Positions 4,964 through 12,101 of a stretch of DNA of 12,101 nt are shown here, one piece after another; position 1 is the first letter of the stretch; each line of letters begins with the position of its first letter. The notes beneath the pieces are model-generated. The model was not told the DNA's origin. It saw only the letters and a list, made by a program, of their open reading frames with translations, and searched no databases. Position numbers and translations under genes: made by a program. The stretch is from Bacillota bacterium (lineage in GTDB: Bacteria > Bacillota > UBA994), in NCBI GenBank assembly GCA_018725535.1, contig QLUS01000043.1, positions 1 to 12,101 of the forward strand, written 5' to 3'.

Positions 4964-7900
4964 TCACTCTAATAGCCGCAGCGCCTTAATTAACCGCGGC
5001 ACTTGTACCGCCAGCTCGCCGTGCCCGCGCCAGATGAGCGCATGGCCTTTGTGGTTTTCCACCGCTATCTCCTTGTACTCTGCAAAGCTACGCAGCATGG
5101 CGCTCGCGTCGATGCGGGCATCGGGAGACAACTTAAGCGTAATCGCTTGATCGGTGCCCACAATGCTCGTGACAGCTAGTTTCCCGGCGACAACTTTCAG
5201 GCGGGCGACGTTGAGCAGGTTATTTACGGGCTCGGTGGTCTCGCCGTAACGGTCAATCAGCTCATCTACAACATCGTCTAGTTCGGCTTCGCTGCTTGCG
5301 GCGGCCACACGTTTGTACATCTCGACTTTCTGCCGCGAGTCGCGAATATACCGCCCCGGGAAGAACGCGTCTAGGGGTAGCTTAATTTCCACCTCCACAG
5401 GCTTGACAGGTTCTATGCCGCGCAGGTTCTGAATCTCTTCCTCTAGCATCTGGCAGTACAAGTCAAAGCCTACGGACGCCATAAAGCCATGTTGCTCCGG
5501 CCCTAGGAGATTGCCCGCACCACGAATTTCTAGGTCGCGCAGCGCAATCTTAAACCCCGCACCTAACTGCGTAAACTCCCGCAAAGCGCTTAGGCGTTTC
5601 TCCGCCACTTCGGTTAAGTTCTTCTCTGGATGATAGGTTAGGTAGCTGTAGCCAACGCGCGTAGCCCGCCCCACGCGGCCGCGCAACTGATAGAGCTGAG
5701 CTAGGCCAAACTTATCGGCTTCTTCGACAATGATGGTGTTCACATTGGGAATGTCTAGCCCTGACTCAATGATGGTAGTACTAAGTAAGATGTCATATTC
5801 GCCTTCGAGAAAGTCAAGGAAAACGCGCGCAAGCTTCTCTTCCCCCATTTGACCGTGGCCAATGGCGATGCGGGCACTCGGCACAAGGCTCTGCACATAC
5901 GCCGCTGCACTCTTAATTGTACGCACTCTATTGTGAACGTAATACACTTGTCCGCCCCGCTCAAGTTCCCTTTCAATCGCGTGTTTAATCGCGCCGTCGT
6001 GGTACTCGCACACGTAAGTCTGCACCGGGTAACGATCCTCCGGTGGGGTCTCAATCACGCTGACATCTCTAAGCCCCACCATTGCCATATGCAACGTGCG
6101 GGGAATTGGTGTGGCGGAGAGGGTGAGGACGTCTACGTTATTCTTTAGCATCTTCACTTTCTCTTTGTGTTGCACGCCAAAGCGCTGCTCCTCATCGATA
6201 ACCAAAAGGCCCAGATCTTTGAAGTGCACATCCGCGCCAAGCAAACGGTGTGTGCCGATAGCCAAATCTACCGCCCCCGCCGCAATGCGCTTGGCTGTCT
6301 GCTTGTTGTCCATTGTCCCCTTAAAGCGACTAAGTACCGCCACCTCAATAGGAAAGCCTGCGAATCGCTCGCGAAAAGTGTGGAAGTGCTGCTCCGCAAG
6401 TATGGTCGTCGGCACCAACACGGCCACCTGTTTGCCTTCAAGAATGGCCTTGAAGGCTGCGCGTACAGCCACTTCCGTCTTGCCGTATCCAACGTCCCCA
6501 CAGAGTAGCCGCTCCATAACCTTAGGCGACTGCATATCTCGCTTGACTTCTTCGATACTGCGCAGTTGGTCAGGCGTTTCCACGTAGGGAAAGTTATCCT
6601 CCATTTCCTTTTGCCAAGGTTTGTCGGGGCCAAAAGCGAACCCCGGTACGGACGCGCGCTCAGCATAGAGGGCTACTAGTTCTCTGGCCATCTTCTGCAC
6701 TGATTCTTTGACTCGGACTTTAGTTTTGGCCCACTCACCACTACCAAGGGAGTGTATTTTCGGCTCCCTGCCCTCAGCCCCGACGTATTTCTGTATCAAA
6801 TGCATCTGGTCCGTGGGGACATAGAGCTTGTCTTCCCCGCTGTAGTTTACCTCAATGTAGTCTCGCTCTACCCCGCCAACCTGCAGACTGCGCATTCCTA
6901 AGTACTTGCCGATGCCGTGGTGCACGTGAACAACGTAGTCCCCCGGGGTAAGGTCGCGATGCGACAGGAGACGCGCTCCTTCTGCCGCCGCCTTCGGTTG
7001 ACGCCGCCTGCGGGCACGCGCTTTGCCTGATATATCTCCCTCGGACAGGATGATAAGTTTGCTGTCGGGGAGTTCAAGCCCTTCTTCCAGCTCGGCGCTG
7101 ATAACAGCTAACATCCCGCGTGGCGGAATAGAGTCCTCCGTCCACTGCACGGCCTCGATGTTTGACTCCCGCAGATGTCGCACTAGCTCCGCTTGCCGCT
7201 CCGACGAGCTTGCCGTTAGCAGCAAGCGATAGCCGGACTGGGCGAGTCTACGTATATCTTTCCGCAGGAGGTCGAGCTGGCCGTAGTAGCTTGGCGTAGT
7301 TTTCTGCAGCACCGTGAGCTGCGCCGTAATGCGAAAACGAGCGGGTCGCTTGGGTAAGGTAGCCAACAGCACCGTAGGAAACCTCTCCAGTGCGTAGATA
7401 AGCTCGGAATCTTGTAGAAAGGCCTTGTGCTGTGCGGGCAAAATCTTTCCACCCATTAACATAGCCGCGTACTGCTCTTTAAGGTCACGCGCCGCGCCTT
7501 CCGCCTTCTCTAGGAGCCGCGTGGGTTCATCTAGCACCACCATAGTGTCGAGTGGCAGATAGTCGAGTAAAGTAGCCGCATTGTGAAGAAAGAACGGCCA
7601 GTACCTAGGTTTTCCGGGGAAGGCGACACCGCTCTGCAACCGCTCATAATCGTACTCGATATGCTTCTTTAACTGCCGCCCCCGTTCGGAGTCTAGGCGG
7701 GCTAGGGTAGCTTTGAGCGACGTCTGTATCTGCTCTAAGCCTACTTTAGTCTGGCTCTCAGGCCAGAATACCTCTACGGCAGGCGGCAGCGTAACGGATG
7801 ACTTGCTGCTTTGCGAGCGTTGTGTGGTTAAATCGTAGACTCTAATTGAGTCGACGCTGTCCCCAAAAAACTCTAGACGCATAGGCTCTTGGCCGCTTAG

Positions 7901-8458
7901 CGGGAAGACATCGACAATCCCGCCGCGCGCAGCAAACTGGCCCATGGCTTCCACTAGTTCTACCCGTTCATACCCGCTGCTGACTAGGCGCAGCAGAAGC
8001 TCGTCCCTACGCAAAGCTTGCCCCACACTGACGTTTAGGCAATGAGCGCGAAAGAGATCCGGCGGCACCAAACGTATGAGCAGGGCATCCCACGTAGTGA
8101 TAACCACCGCCGGGCAACCTCCGCCACTGAGTCGCGCCAAGAGGGCAAGGCGCTGCCCTAGGAGTTCTGGGCTTTGCGCTGTGACGCCGTAAAGCAAGGA
8201 AGCTTCGGCCGGGAAAACGGCAACATCAATCTGAGGAAGGAGACGCTCCAAGTCGGCGCGCAGGCGTTCCGCGTGCGAGGCCAAGGGTGCCACGATGAGG
8301 AGCGGCGCTTTCCACTGCGTTAGTGCTGCCCCCATGAGCAGTGCCTTGCCAAGCTGTGTGGCACCGCTGATGTACAGATGGCGATGCCCTTCCTTCGCGG
8401 CGCGAGCAATGTCATACCAGCTGTCGCTCTCCATGTACTCCTTAATGATTCTCTGCAC
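4964..8458 (-). CDS. mfd: Transcription-repair coupling factor Mfd
   Basis: Mfd removes RNA polymerase stalled at DNA lesions and recruits UvrA for excision repair. The 1164 residues match the family length and domain order. A UvrB-like N-terminal region has a degenerate nucleotide loop (SGATQLGKA, residues 31-39). The CarD-like polymerase-interaction domain is at about 500-575 (GDYVVHVHHGIGKYLG at 506-521). The SF2 translocase has Walker A GDVGYGKT (654-661), the DEEQ box (755-758), SATPIPRTLH (781-790) and motif VI QLRGRVGR (924-931). The RecG-like TRG motif region follows, then the C-terminal autoinhibitory domain (about 1020-1164). The GTG start has GGAGGT six bases upstream. In B. subtilis fin lies between pth and mfd; here there is only a non-coding gap of 89 bases with a stem-loop. 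No disruption is visible, and all helicase motifs are present. Confidence 0.98.
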   Translation of the reverse strand: MQRIIKEYMESDSWYDIARAAKEGHRHLYISGATQLGKALLMGAALTQWKAPLLIVAPLASHAERLRADLERLLPQIDVAVFPAEASLLYGVTAQSPELLGQRLALLARLSGGGCPAVVITTWDALLIRLVPPDLFRAHCLNVSVGQALRRDELLLRLVSSGYERVELVEAMGQFAARGGIVDVFPLSGQEPMRLEFFGDSVDSIRVYDLTTQRSQSSKSSVTLPPAVEVFWPESQTKVGLEQIQTSLKATLARLDSERGRQLKKHIEYDYERLQSGVAFPGKPRYWPFFLHNAATLLDYLPLDTMVVLDEPTRLLEKAEGAARDLKEQYAAMLMGGKILPAQHKAFLQDSELIYALERFPTVLLATLPKRPARFRITAQLTVLQKTTPSYYGQLDLLRKDIRRLAQSGYRLLLTASSSERQAELVRHLRESNIEAVQWTEDSIPPRGMLAVISAELEEGLELPDSKLIILSEGDISGKARARRRRQPKAAAEGARLLSHRDLTPGDYVVHVHHGIGKYLGMRSLQVGGVERDYIEVNYSGEDKLYVPTDQMHLIQKYVGAEGREPKIHSLGSGEWAKTKVRVKESVQKMARELVALYAERASVPGFAFGPDKPWQKEMEDNFPYVETPDQLRSIEEVKRDMQSPKVMERLLCGDVGYGKTEVAVRAAFKAILEGKQVAVLVPTTILAEQHFHTFRERFAGFPIEVAVLSRFKGTMDNKQTAKRIAAGAVDLAIGTHRLLGADVHFKDLGLLVIDEEQRFGVQHKEKVKMLKNNVDVLTLSATPIPRTLHMAMVGLRDVSVIETPPEDRYPVQTYVCEYHDGAIKHAIERELERGGQVYYVHNRVRTIKSAAAYVQSLVPSARIAIGHGQMGEEKLARVFLDFLEGEYDILLSTTIIESGLDIPNVNTIIVEEADKFGLAQLYQLRGRVGRATRVGYSYLTYHPEKNLTEVAEKRLSALREFTQLGAGFKIALRDLEIRGAGNLLGPEQHGFMASVGFDLYCQMLEEEIQNLRGIEPVKPVEVEIKLPLDAFFPGRYIRDSRQKVEMYKRVAAASSEAELDDVVDELIDRYGETTEPVNNLLNVARLKVVAGKLAVTSIVGTDQAITLKLSPDARIDASAMLRSFAEYKEIAVENHKGHALIWRGHGELAVQVPRLIKALRLLE

Positions 8459-8503
8459 TGATACACCTCCGAATTAGTCTGGCGCGTCGTCCGCAAAGCT
8501 CTA

Positions 8504-8531
8504 TAAGCCCTAGCTCCTCGGCTAGGGCTTA
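8504..8531. other. Perfect stem-loop between pth and mfd
   Basis: An 11-bp perfect stem, TAAGCCCTAGC (8504-8514) with GCTAGGGCTTA (8521-8531), closes a six-base loop. It lies 16 bases beyond the pth stop codon. There is no T-run on either side, so efficient intrinsic termination is not expected. It could stabilise the upstream mRNA end, act as a processing site or serve as a weak pause site. Confidence 0.6.
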
Positions 8532-8547
8532 GTGGGCGATAAAAGTA

Positions 8548-9117
8548 TTATTCAGCACGGTTATTGTGTCTGTTGGCCGCGGTTTCCACACCCAACAACA
8601 CGAAAGTTTCCACCACTTCTAAAGCACGCTCGACTGTGCTGGCAAACACTGTCTTTTCGTCCCCGCCAAAGCGGCCGAGCACATAGTCCTCCGTTGACAC
8701 GCCCAAAGAGGGGCGCCCTATGCCGAGTCGGAGTCGCGCGAACTTCGTCGTGCCAAGACAATCGGAGATGCTTTGCAGCCCTTTTTGCCCGCCAGCCCCG
8801 CCCTGCGCACGGATACGCAGACTCCCAAGCGGCAAGTCGAGATCATCGCTGATGACTAGTAAGTCGCTAAGGTCAATACCTAAAGCAACAACTGCTGACT
8901 TAACTGCTTGGCCACACCGATTCATGTAGGTAAGCGGCTGCTGCAAGTAGACGCTAGCGCCGCCAATCTTACCGCGCCCGATAAGCGACTGGTACGACCT
9001 CCCTGACACACGCACGCCGTGCTTGGCAGCGAGTTCCCCAACCACGGCAAACCCGGCGTTGTGACGGGTGCCGGCATACTCCGCACCGGGGTTACCTAGA
9101 CCCACAATTAGTTTCAC
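8548..9117 (-). CDS. pth: Peptidyl-tRNA hydrolase
   Basis: Pth cleaves the ester bond of peptidyl-tRNAs that drop off ribosomes and recycles the tRNA; the gene is spoVC in B. subtilis. The 189-residue length is normal. Conserved blocks are MKLIVGLGNPG (1-11), the catalytic histidine H19 in TRHNAGF, PLTYMNRCG (61-69) with asparagine N66, and ISDDLDLPLG (89-98). The substrate loop reads GGAGGQKGL (106-114), where E. coli has GGHNGL, so the usual histidine and asparagine are replaced by Q111 and K112. The GTG start has GGAGG seven bases upstream. It follows prs by 24 bases, which fits co-transcription, and no ctc gene lies between them, unlike B. subtilis. Given the partial RqcP role in handling peptidyl-tRNA, the block holds two rescue factors. 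Confidence 0.97.
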   Translation of the reverse strand: MKLIVGLGNPGAEYAGTRHNAGFAVVGELAAKHGVRVSGRSYQSLIGRGKIGGASVYLQQPLTYMNRCGQAVKSAVVALGIDLSDLLVISDDLDLPLGSLRIRAQGGAGGQKGLQSISDCLGTTKFARLRLGIGRPSLGVSTEDYVLGRFGGDEKTVFASTVERALEVVETFVLLGVETAANRHNNRAE

Positions 9118-9141
9118 GCCTGCGCCTCCCGCTGCCTAGAA

Positions 9142-10092
9142 TTAGTCAAAGAGCTTGCTAACCGATAGGTCTTCGTAGATACGCAGTATGGCATCCCCCA
9201 GGAGTGGAGCCACGGGGAGCACGGTGATTTTCGCAATGTACTTGTCCGCAGGCAGGGGAATAGTGTCAGTGACCACCACTTCTGTAACCGGCGACGCACT
9301 GAGCCTAGTAACCGCGGAACCAGACAATACGGCATGGGTACAGCAGGCGTATACTTCGCTCGCGCCTTGCGCCAGCAGCGCCTCTGCCCCTTGGGTAATG
9401 GTGCCAGCGGTATCAATGATGTCGTCGATCATAATCACGCGCTTACCCCTGATGCGCCCAATGATATGCATGATTTCAGCTACATTTGGCTCGGGACGCC
9501 GCTTGTCGATGATGGCGATGTCTACGCCTAGGCGATTGGCAAGGTCACGCGCGCGGGTCACGCCGCCAAGGTCCGGGGACACCACTAGCATATCCTGCAG
9601 GCCTTTCCCCTTGAAGTACTCCGCTAAGATGGGCACTCCGGGCAGATGATCTACTGGGATGTCAAAAAACCCTTGGATTTGCCCCGCATGTAAATCCATG
9701 GCCAACACGCGGTCTACTCCCGCTGTAGTCAATAGGTTAGCTGTAAGCTTAGCAGTGATGGGGTCCCTAGCCCGCGTCTTTCTGTCTTGTCGCGCGTACC
9801 CGTAATACGGAATAACCGCTGTAATCCGGCGCGCGGAAGCACGGCGCAAAGCGTCGATGGTGATCAGGAGTTCCATCAAATGCTCGTTGACGGGTGCAGA
9901 TGTCGGCTGCACGACGAATACGTCTGCGCCACGCACGCTCTCTTCAATGCGCACATGCACCTCGCCGTCGCTGAACCGCATCACTTGCCCCTGCCCTAAC
10001 GGTATCCCTAGGTGTTCAGCTATCTGCTTGGCCAAAGCCGGGTTCGCATTACCGGTGAAGATCTTAAGTCGCCGATCAGGATAAGCGATCAT
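9142..10092 (-). CDS. prs: Ribose-phosphate pyrophosphokinase (PRPP synthetase)
   Basis: Prs transfers pyrophosphate from ATP to ribose 5-phosphate, giving PRPP for purine, pyrimidine, histidine, tryptophan and NAD synthesis. The class I bacterial form is evident from MRFSDGEVHVRI (about 38-49), the ATP-binding loop YYGYARQDRKTRARDP (96-111), the signature DLHAGQIQGFFDIPVD (133-148), KRRPEPN (197-203) and the PRPP loop DDIIDTAGT (223-231). I chose the ATG at 10092, giving 316 residues, because AAGGAG lies eight bases upstream. The in-frame GTG at 10101 directly touches the ribosome binding site, and the GTG at 10095 is only one codon from the ATG. The gene follows glmU by 68 bases, and no clear terminator or promoter separates them. 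All expected catalytic regions are present. Confidence 0.97.
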   Translation of the reverse strand: MIAYPDRRLKIFTGNANPALAKQIAEHLGIPLGQGQVMRFSDGEVHVRIEESVRGADVFVVQPTSAPVNEHLMELLITIDALRRASARRITAVIPYYGYARQDRKTRARDPITAKLTANLLTTAGVDRVLAMDLHAGQIQGFFDIPVDHLPGVPILAEYFKGKGLQDMLVVSPDLGGVTRARDLANRLGVDIAIIDKRRPEPNVAEIMHIIGRIRGKRVIMIDDIIDTAGTITQGAEALLAQGASEVYACCTHAVLSGSAVTRLSASPVTEVVVTDTIPLPADKYIAKITVLPVAPLLGDAILRIYEDLSVSKLFD

Positions 10093-10160
10093 CACGCACA
10101 CTCCTTACTACGCTGTCGGCCTGTATTCTAGCACAAGCTATCGTCCGAGGAAACTCCGGT

Positions 10161-11546
10161 CTAGGACTCGGGTATGTGTCTTGACTTGCGCCGCCTTGCC
10201 CATCCCTCTTTGTTCTCCTGCCGTGCGCGGCTCACAGCCAAAGCGCCCGGGGGCACATCGCGCGTAATCGTTGACCCTGCCGCGACAAAAGCGTCCTCCC
10301 CAATCTTAACCGGAGCCACTAAGTTGGCGTTACAGCCCACAAAGGCGCCGTCGCCTATTATCGTCTCGTGTTTGTTCTGCCCATCGTAGTTAACTACAAT
10401 CGTGCCCGCACCCAAATTGGCTCGCTTACCAACACAGGCGTCCCCTACGTAAGCAAGGTGTGACACCTTGGCGCCTGCGCCAATTGTAGATTTCTTTATC
10501 TCGACGAAGTTTCCGATGCGCACTTGTTCACCGAGCTCCGATTGCGGGCGCAGGTGAGCAAAGGGACCTACCCTTGCGCCGCGCCCTACACACGACTCCG
10601 TCACCACCGAGTGTATCACCGCCGCGTCGTCATGGATGGTGCTGTCATCAATCACGCTGCTAGGGCCAATTTCGCAGTTGCGGCCGATACGTGTGCTCCC
10701 TCGCAGCAGGGTGTGGGGCCACACCACCGTGTCCTCCAAAATCTCGACGTCGGCCTCTATGTATGTAGTTTCAGGCGCAACAATCGTAACCCCACGCCGC
10801 ATTAAGTCAAGCTGTTTGCGCTCTTGCCAGGCTCGCTCTGCCTTTGCCAACCACACCCGGTCGTTTATACCGATAGTCTCCTCCCAATACGGCGTCTCTA
10901 GCGTGCCGATGGGCCCTTGCTCTAGGAGCTCGGTAAAAACATCGGTAAGCAAGTACTCCCCTTGTGCGTTGGAATTGTTTAATTTGGCCAGCGCCGTCCA
11001 GAGATGACGCGCGGAAAAACAGTAAAAGCCCGCGTTTACTTCCCCAATCGCTAATTCATGCTCTGCGGCGTCCCGCTCTTCAATAATGCCAAGAAAATTG
11101 CCTTGGTCATCTCGCTTGATGCGCCCTAGCCCCCTAATGTCCTTAGGGCGGGCCGTCAAGATGGTAGCCAAGGCACCTAGGTTGTGGTGCGCGTCAAGCA
11201 GGCGAGTTAGGGTAGCAGGGGTAATCAGCGGGGCATCGCCACACAGCACCAAGACAGTTCCGACGAAGTCCCCGAGCGCCTGCTCGGCCTGCTGACAGGC
11301 ATGGCCCGTGCCTAGCCGTTCGGCTTGCACGGCAAACCGGCACTCGGGCCCGGCTGCCTCACGCACCGCAGCTGCATCTTTGCCAACAACCACGACGGTC
11401 GTGTGCGCGCCTGCGGCTGCTGCCGCTCTGACTACATGGCGCACAATGGGCACCCCCGCGACCAAGTGCGCCGTCTTAACAAGTTGACTCCGCATGCGCT
11501 TCCCCTCGCCGGCGGCCAAAATAACGGCGGCAATGCCAAAATCCAT
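10161..11546 (-). CDS. glmU: Bifunctional GlmU: UDP-GlcNAc pyrophosphorylase / GlcN-1-P acetyltransferase
   Basis: GlmU acetylates glucosamine 1-phosphate and then joins it to UTP, giving UDP-GlcNAc for peptidoglycan and teichoic acid synthesis. The N-terminal pyrophosphorylase half shows LAAGEGKRMRS (10-20), the Q74/RLGTGHA substrate block, LCGDAP (101-106), NAQGEYLLTDV and ETIGINDR. From about residue 255 hexapeptide repeats build a left-handed beta-helix with the acetyltransferase site: HLRPQSELG (331-339), GNFVEIKKS, catalytic His363 in AKVSHLAYVGDA (359-370), VNYDGQNKHET (385-395) and GSTITRDVP. The start is the ATG at 11546 (461 residues) because AGGAGG lies six bases upstream and the sigma-A -10 box lies just beyond. 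An in-frame upstream extension would overlap the promoter and begin ahead of the likely transcript start. The length agrees with B. subtilis GlmU. Confidence 0.97.
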   Translation of the reverse strand: MDFGIAAVILAAGEGKRMRSQLVKTAHLVAGVPIVRHVVRAAAAAGAHTTVVVVGKDAAAVREAAGPECRFAVQAERLGTGHACQQAEQALGDFVGTVLVLCGDAPLITPATLTRLLDAHHNLGALATILTARPKDIRGLGRIKRDDQGNFLGIIEERDAAEHELAIGEVNAGFYCFSARHLWTALAKLNNSNAQGEYLLTDVFTELLEQGPIGTLETPYWEETIGINDRVWLAKAERAWQERKQLDLMRRGVTIVAPETTYIEADVEILEDTVVWPHTLLRGSTRIGRNCEIGPSSVIDDSTIHDDAAVIHSVVTESCVGRGARVGPFAHLRPQSELGEQVRIGNFVEIKKSTIGAGAKVSHLAYVGDACVGKRANLGAGTIVVNYDGQNKHETIIGDGAFVGCNANLVAPVKIGEDAFVAAGSTITRDVPPGALAVSRARQENKEGWARRRKSRHIPES

Positions 11547-11583
11547 AGTGTCCCTCCTAAGCATCAAGGTAACTATCGCCTCC

Positions 11584-11611
11584 ATTATACTGCGCTCACA
11601 ACAAAAGACAA
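11584..11611 (-). promoter_or_regulatory. Sigma-A promoter for glmU
   Basis: On the minus strand TTGTCT (11611-11606) is followed after 16 bases by a perfect TATAAT (11589-11584). The transcript would start about 30 bases before the glmU ATG. The -35 box overlaps the T-tract of the terminator behind spoVG, so glmU, prs and pth have their own constitutive-looking promoter, separate from the sporulation-type promoter of spoVG. Confidence 0.8.
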
Positions 11612-11636
11612 GGCGCAACCTAAGTGCAGGCTGCGC
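11600..11636 (-). terminator. Intrinsic terminator after spoVG
   Basis: On the minus strand GCGCAGCCT (11636-11628) pairs with AGGTTGCGC (11621-11613), a 9-bp stem with one G-U pair and a six-base loop. It is followed by CTTGTCTTTTGTTG, a T-rich tract. It ends the spoVG transcript 40 bases beyond the stop codon, directly before the glmU promoter. Confidence 0.75.
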
Positions 11637-11675
11637 TAAACTTCAGTTTACCGAACTTTGACTCTCGCTTTGCGA

Positions 11676-11942
11676 CTAGGAAACACGCTCGATTTCGCGG
11701 CGGTAGGCCTCCAGCACTTCGCTCTGGATTCTCTCCCGCGTCGAGGAGTTGATGGGATGTGCTATGTCGCGGAACTCCCCGGTTGGGGTCTTCCGGCTTG
11801 GCATCGCCACAAACAGCCCATTGTTGCCATCGACAACGCGCACATCATGGATGACGAAGGCGTTTTCGATTGTTATCGAGACTATGGCCTTCATTCGTCC
11901 TTCGTTGCTGACCTTGCGGATGCGCACATCGGTAATATTCAT
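11676..11942 (-). CDS. spoVG: SpoVG RNA/DNA-binding regulator
   Basis: SpoVG is a small nucleic-acid-binding regulator, first found through its sporulation role and later tied to capsule, virulence and metabolism in other Firmicutes. The 88-residue sequence is typical: MNITDVRIRKV (1-11), GRMKAIVSITIENAFVIHDV (about 15-34), GLFVAMPSRKTPTGEFRDIAHPIN (about 42-65) and a C-terminal helix with RIQSEVLEAYRREIE. I chose the ATG at 11942 because the protein then begins as in its family and AGGCGGTGA lies just upstream. An in-frame ATG at 11972 would add ten residues, but it lies only a few bases from the expected transcript start of the sigma-H-like promoter and has a poor ribosome site. It is followed by its own terminator, so it is probably monocistronic here. 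Confidence 0.96.
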   Translation of the reverse strand: MNITDVRIRKVSNEGRMKAIVSITIENAFVIHDVRVVDGNNGLFVAMPSRKTPTGEFRDIAHPINSSTRERIQSEVLEAYRREIERVS

Positions 11943-11983
11943 GATCTCACCGCCTTTCTCCACGCTGTCCATTTATTGCCTAA

Positions 11984-12009
11984 GTTCTACCCCGACACAA
12001 GTTATCCTT
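11984..12009 (-). promoter_or_regulatory. Sigma-H-type promoter for spoVG
   Basis: On the minus strand AAGGATAA (12009-12002) is followed by 11 bases and GTAGAAC (11990-11984). The sigma-H consensus is RNAGGAWWW, 11-12 bases, RNNGAAT, so the -35 fits and the -10 has one mismatch. The B. subtilis spoVG P1 promoter is a classic sigma-H promoter of this form. The transcript would start about 35 bases before the ATG. Confidence 0.65.
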
Positions 12010-12026
12010 CTTTTTGCGCAAAGTTT

Positions 12027-12046
12027 TGTGATTTTGTGCTATCACA
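12027..12046. promoter_or_regulatory. Inverted repeat upstream of the spoVG promoter
   Basis: TGTGAT (12027-12032) and ATCACA (12041-12046) flank eight bases, in an AT-rich stretch about 18 bases upstream of the sigma-H -35 box. The position suits a regulator site; in B. subtilis AbrB represses spoVG from an AT-rich upstream region. The spacing does not fit the Crp/Fnr pattern. I cannot name the binder. The remaining bases to 12101 show no gene end or promoter that I can support. Confidence 0.3.
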
Positions 12047-12101
12047 CGCATAACCACCTGCCGTTGGCACACACTACTAGCGGTTACCCATACGATTTAA
12101 G

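Noticed and set aside
10102..10160. A TAGAAT -10-like box in front of prs.
   Set aside because: No acceptable -35 box lies 16-18 bases upstream and there is no extended -10 TG. Co-transcription with glmU explains prs equally well.
11547..11618. A longer GlmU with a 24-residue N-terminal extension.
   Set aside because: The extension would overlap the -10 box of the glmU promoter, and the AGGAGG site directs initiation at the ATG at 11546, where the family normally starts.
12027..12046. A Crp/Fnr-type binding site upstream of spoVG.
   Set aside because: The TGTGA and TCACA half sites are ten bases apart, not six. It is kept only as an unassigned inverted repeat.

Overview
This is a chromosomal housekeeping and sporulation gene block from an endospore-forming Firmicutes lineage. 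It is most likely clostridial in the broad sense (Peptococcaceae, Moorella or Thermoanaerobacterales-like) rather than a Bacillus. The reasons are the gene content (spoVG, spoVT, yabP, a fused MazG of YabN type, rqcP), strong GGAGG ribosome binding sites with frequent GTG and TTG starts, and a base composition near half G+C. Every convincing gene lies on the minus strand, so transcription runs from high to low coordinates. I see no RNA genes, CRISPR arrays, insertion sequences or phage genes.

Reading in the direction of transcription, the layout is: spoVG (11942-11676); a terminator and a sigma-A promoter; glmU, prs and pth (11546-8548); a long stem-loop; mfd and a membrane-anchored parvulin isomerase (8458-3950); a broken spoVT (3860-3350); an intrinsic terminator and a promoter; the YabN/MazG fusion (3220-1775); the HU DNA-binding protein (1690-1415); a terminator-like hairpin; rqcP (1340-1083); a 5'-truncated SpoIID/LytB-family gene (1031-384); and yabP (320-36). 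This is the spoVG-to-yabQ neighbourhood known from Bacillus subtilis. Compared with that species as I remember it, ctc, fin and yabM/spoVB are absent; an isomerase, HU and the SpoIID-family gene are extra.

The genes combine cell-envelope precursor supply (GlmU), PRPP synthesis (Prs), translation rescue (Pth, RqcP), transcription-coupled repair (Mfd), nucleotide-pool cleaning (MazG), extracytoplasmic protein folding (the isomerase) and sporulation (SpoVG, SpoVT, YabP).

The most notable observation is decay of sporulation genes. spoVT carries three separate lesions, including a deletion of roughly 38 bases, yet keeps a good sigma-G-type promoter, its ribosome binding site and its terminator. 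The neighbouring SpoIID-family gene has lost its N-terminal half, which carries the catalytic region in characterised SpoIID, and its 5' edge coincides with an inverted repeat. In contrast, spoVG keeps a sigma-H-type promoter and yabP is intact. This suggests a lineage that is losing, or has recently lost, normal spore development, or one in which paralogues elsewhere cover these functions. I found no evidence of a wholly new biological system in this window.
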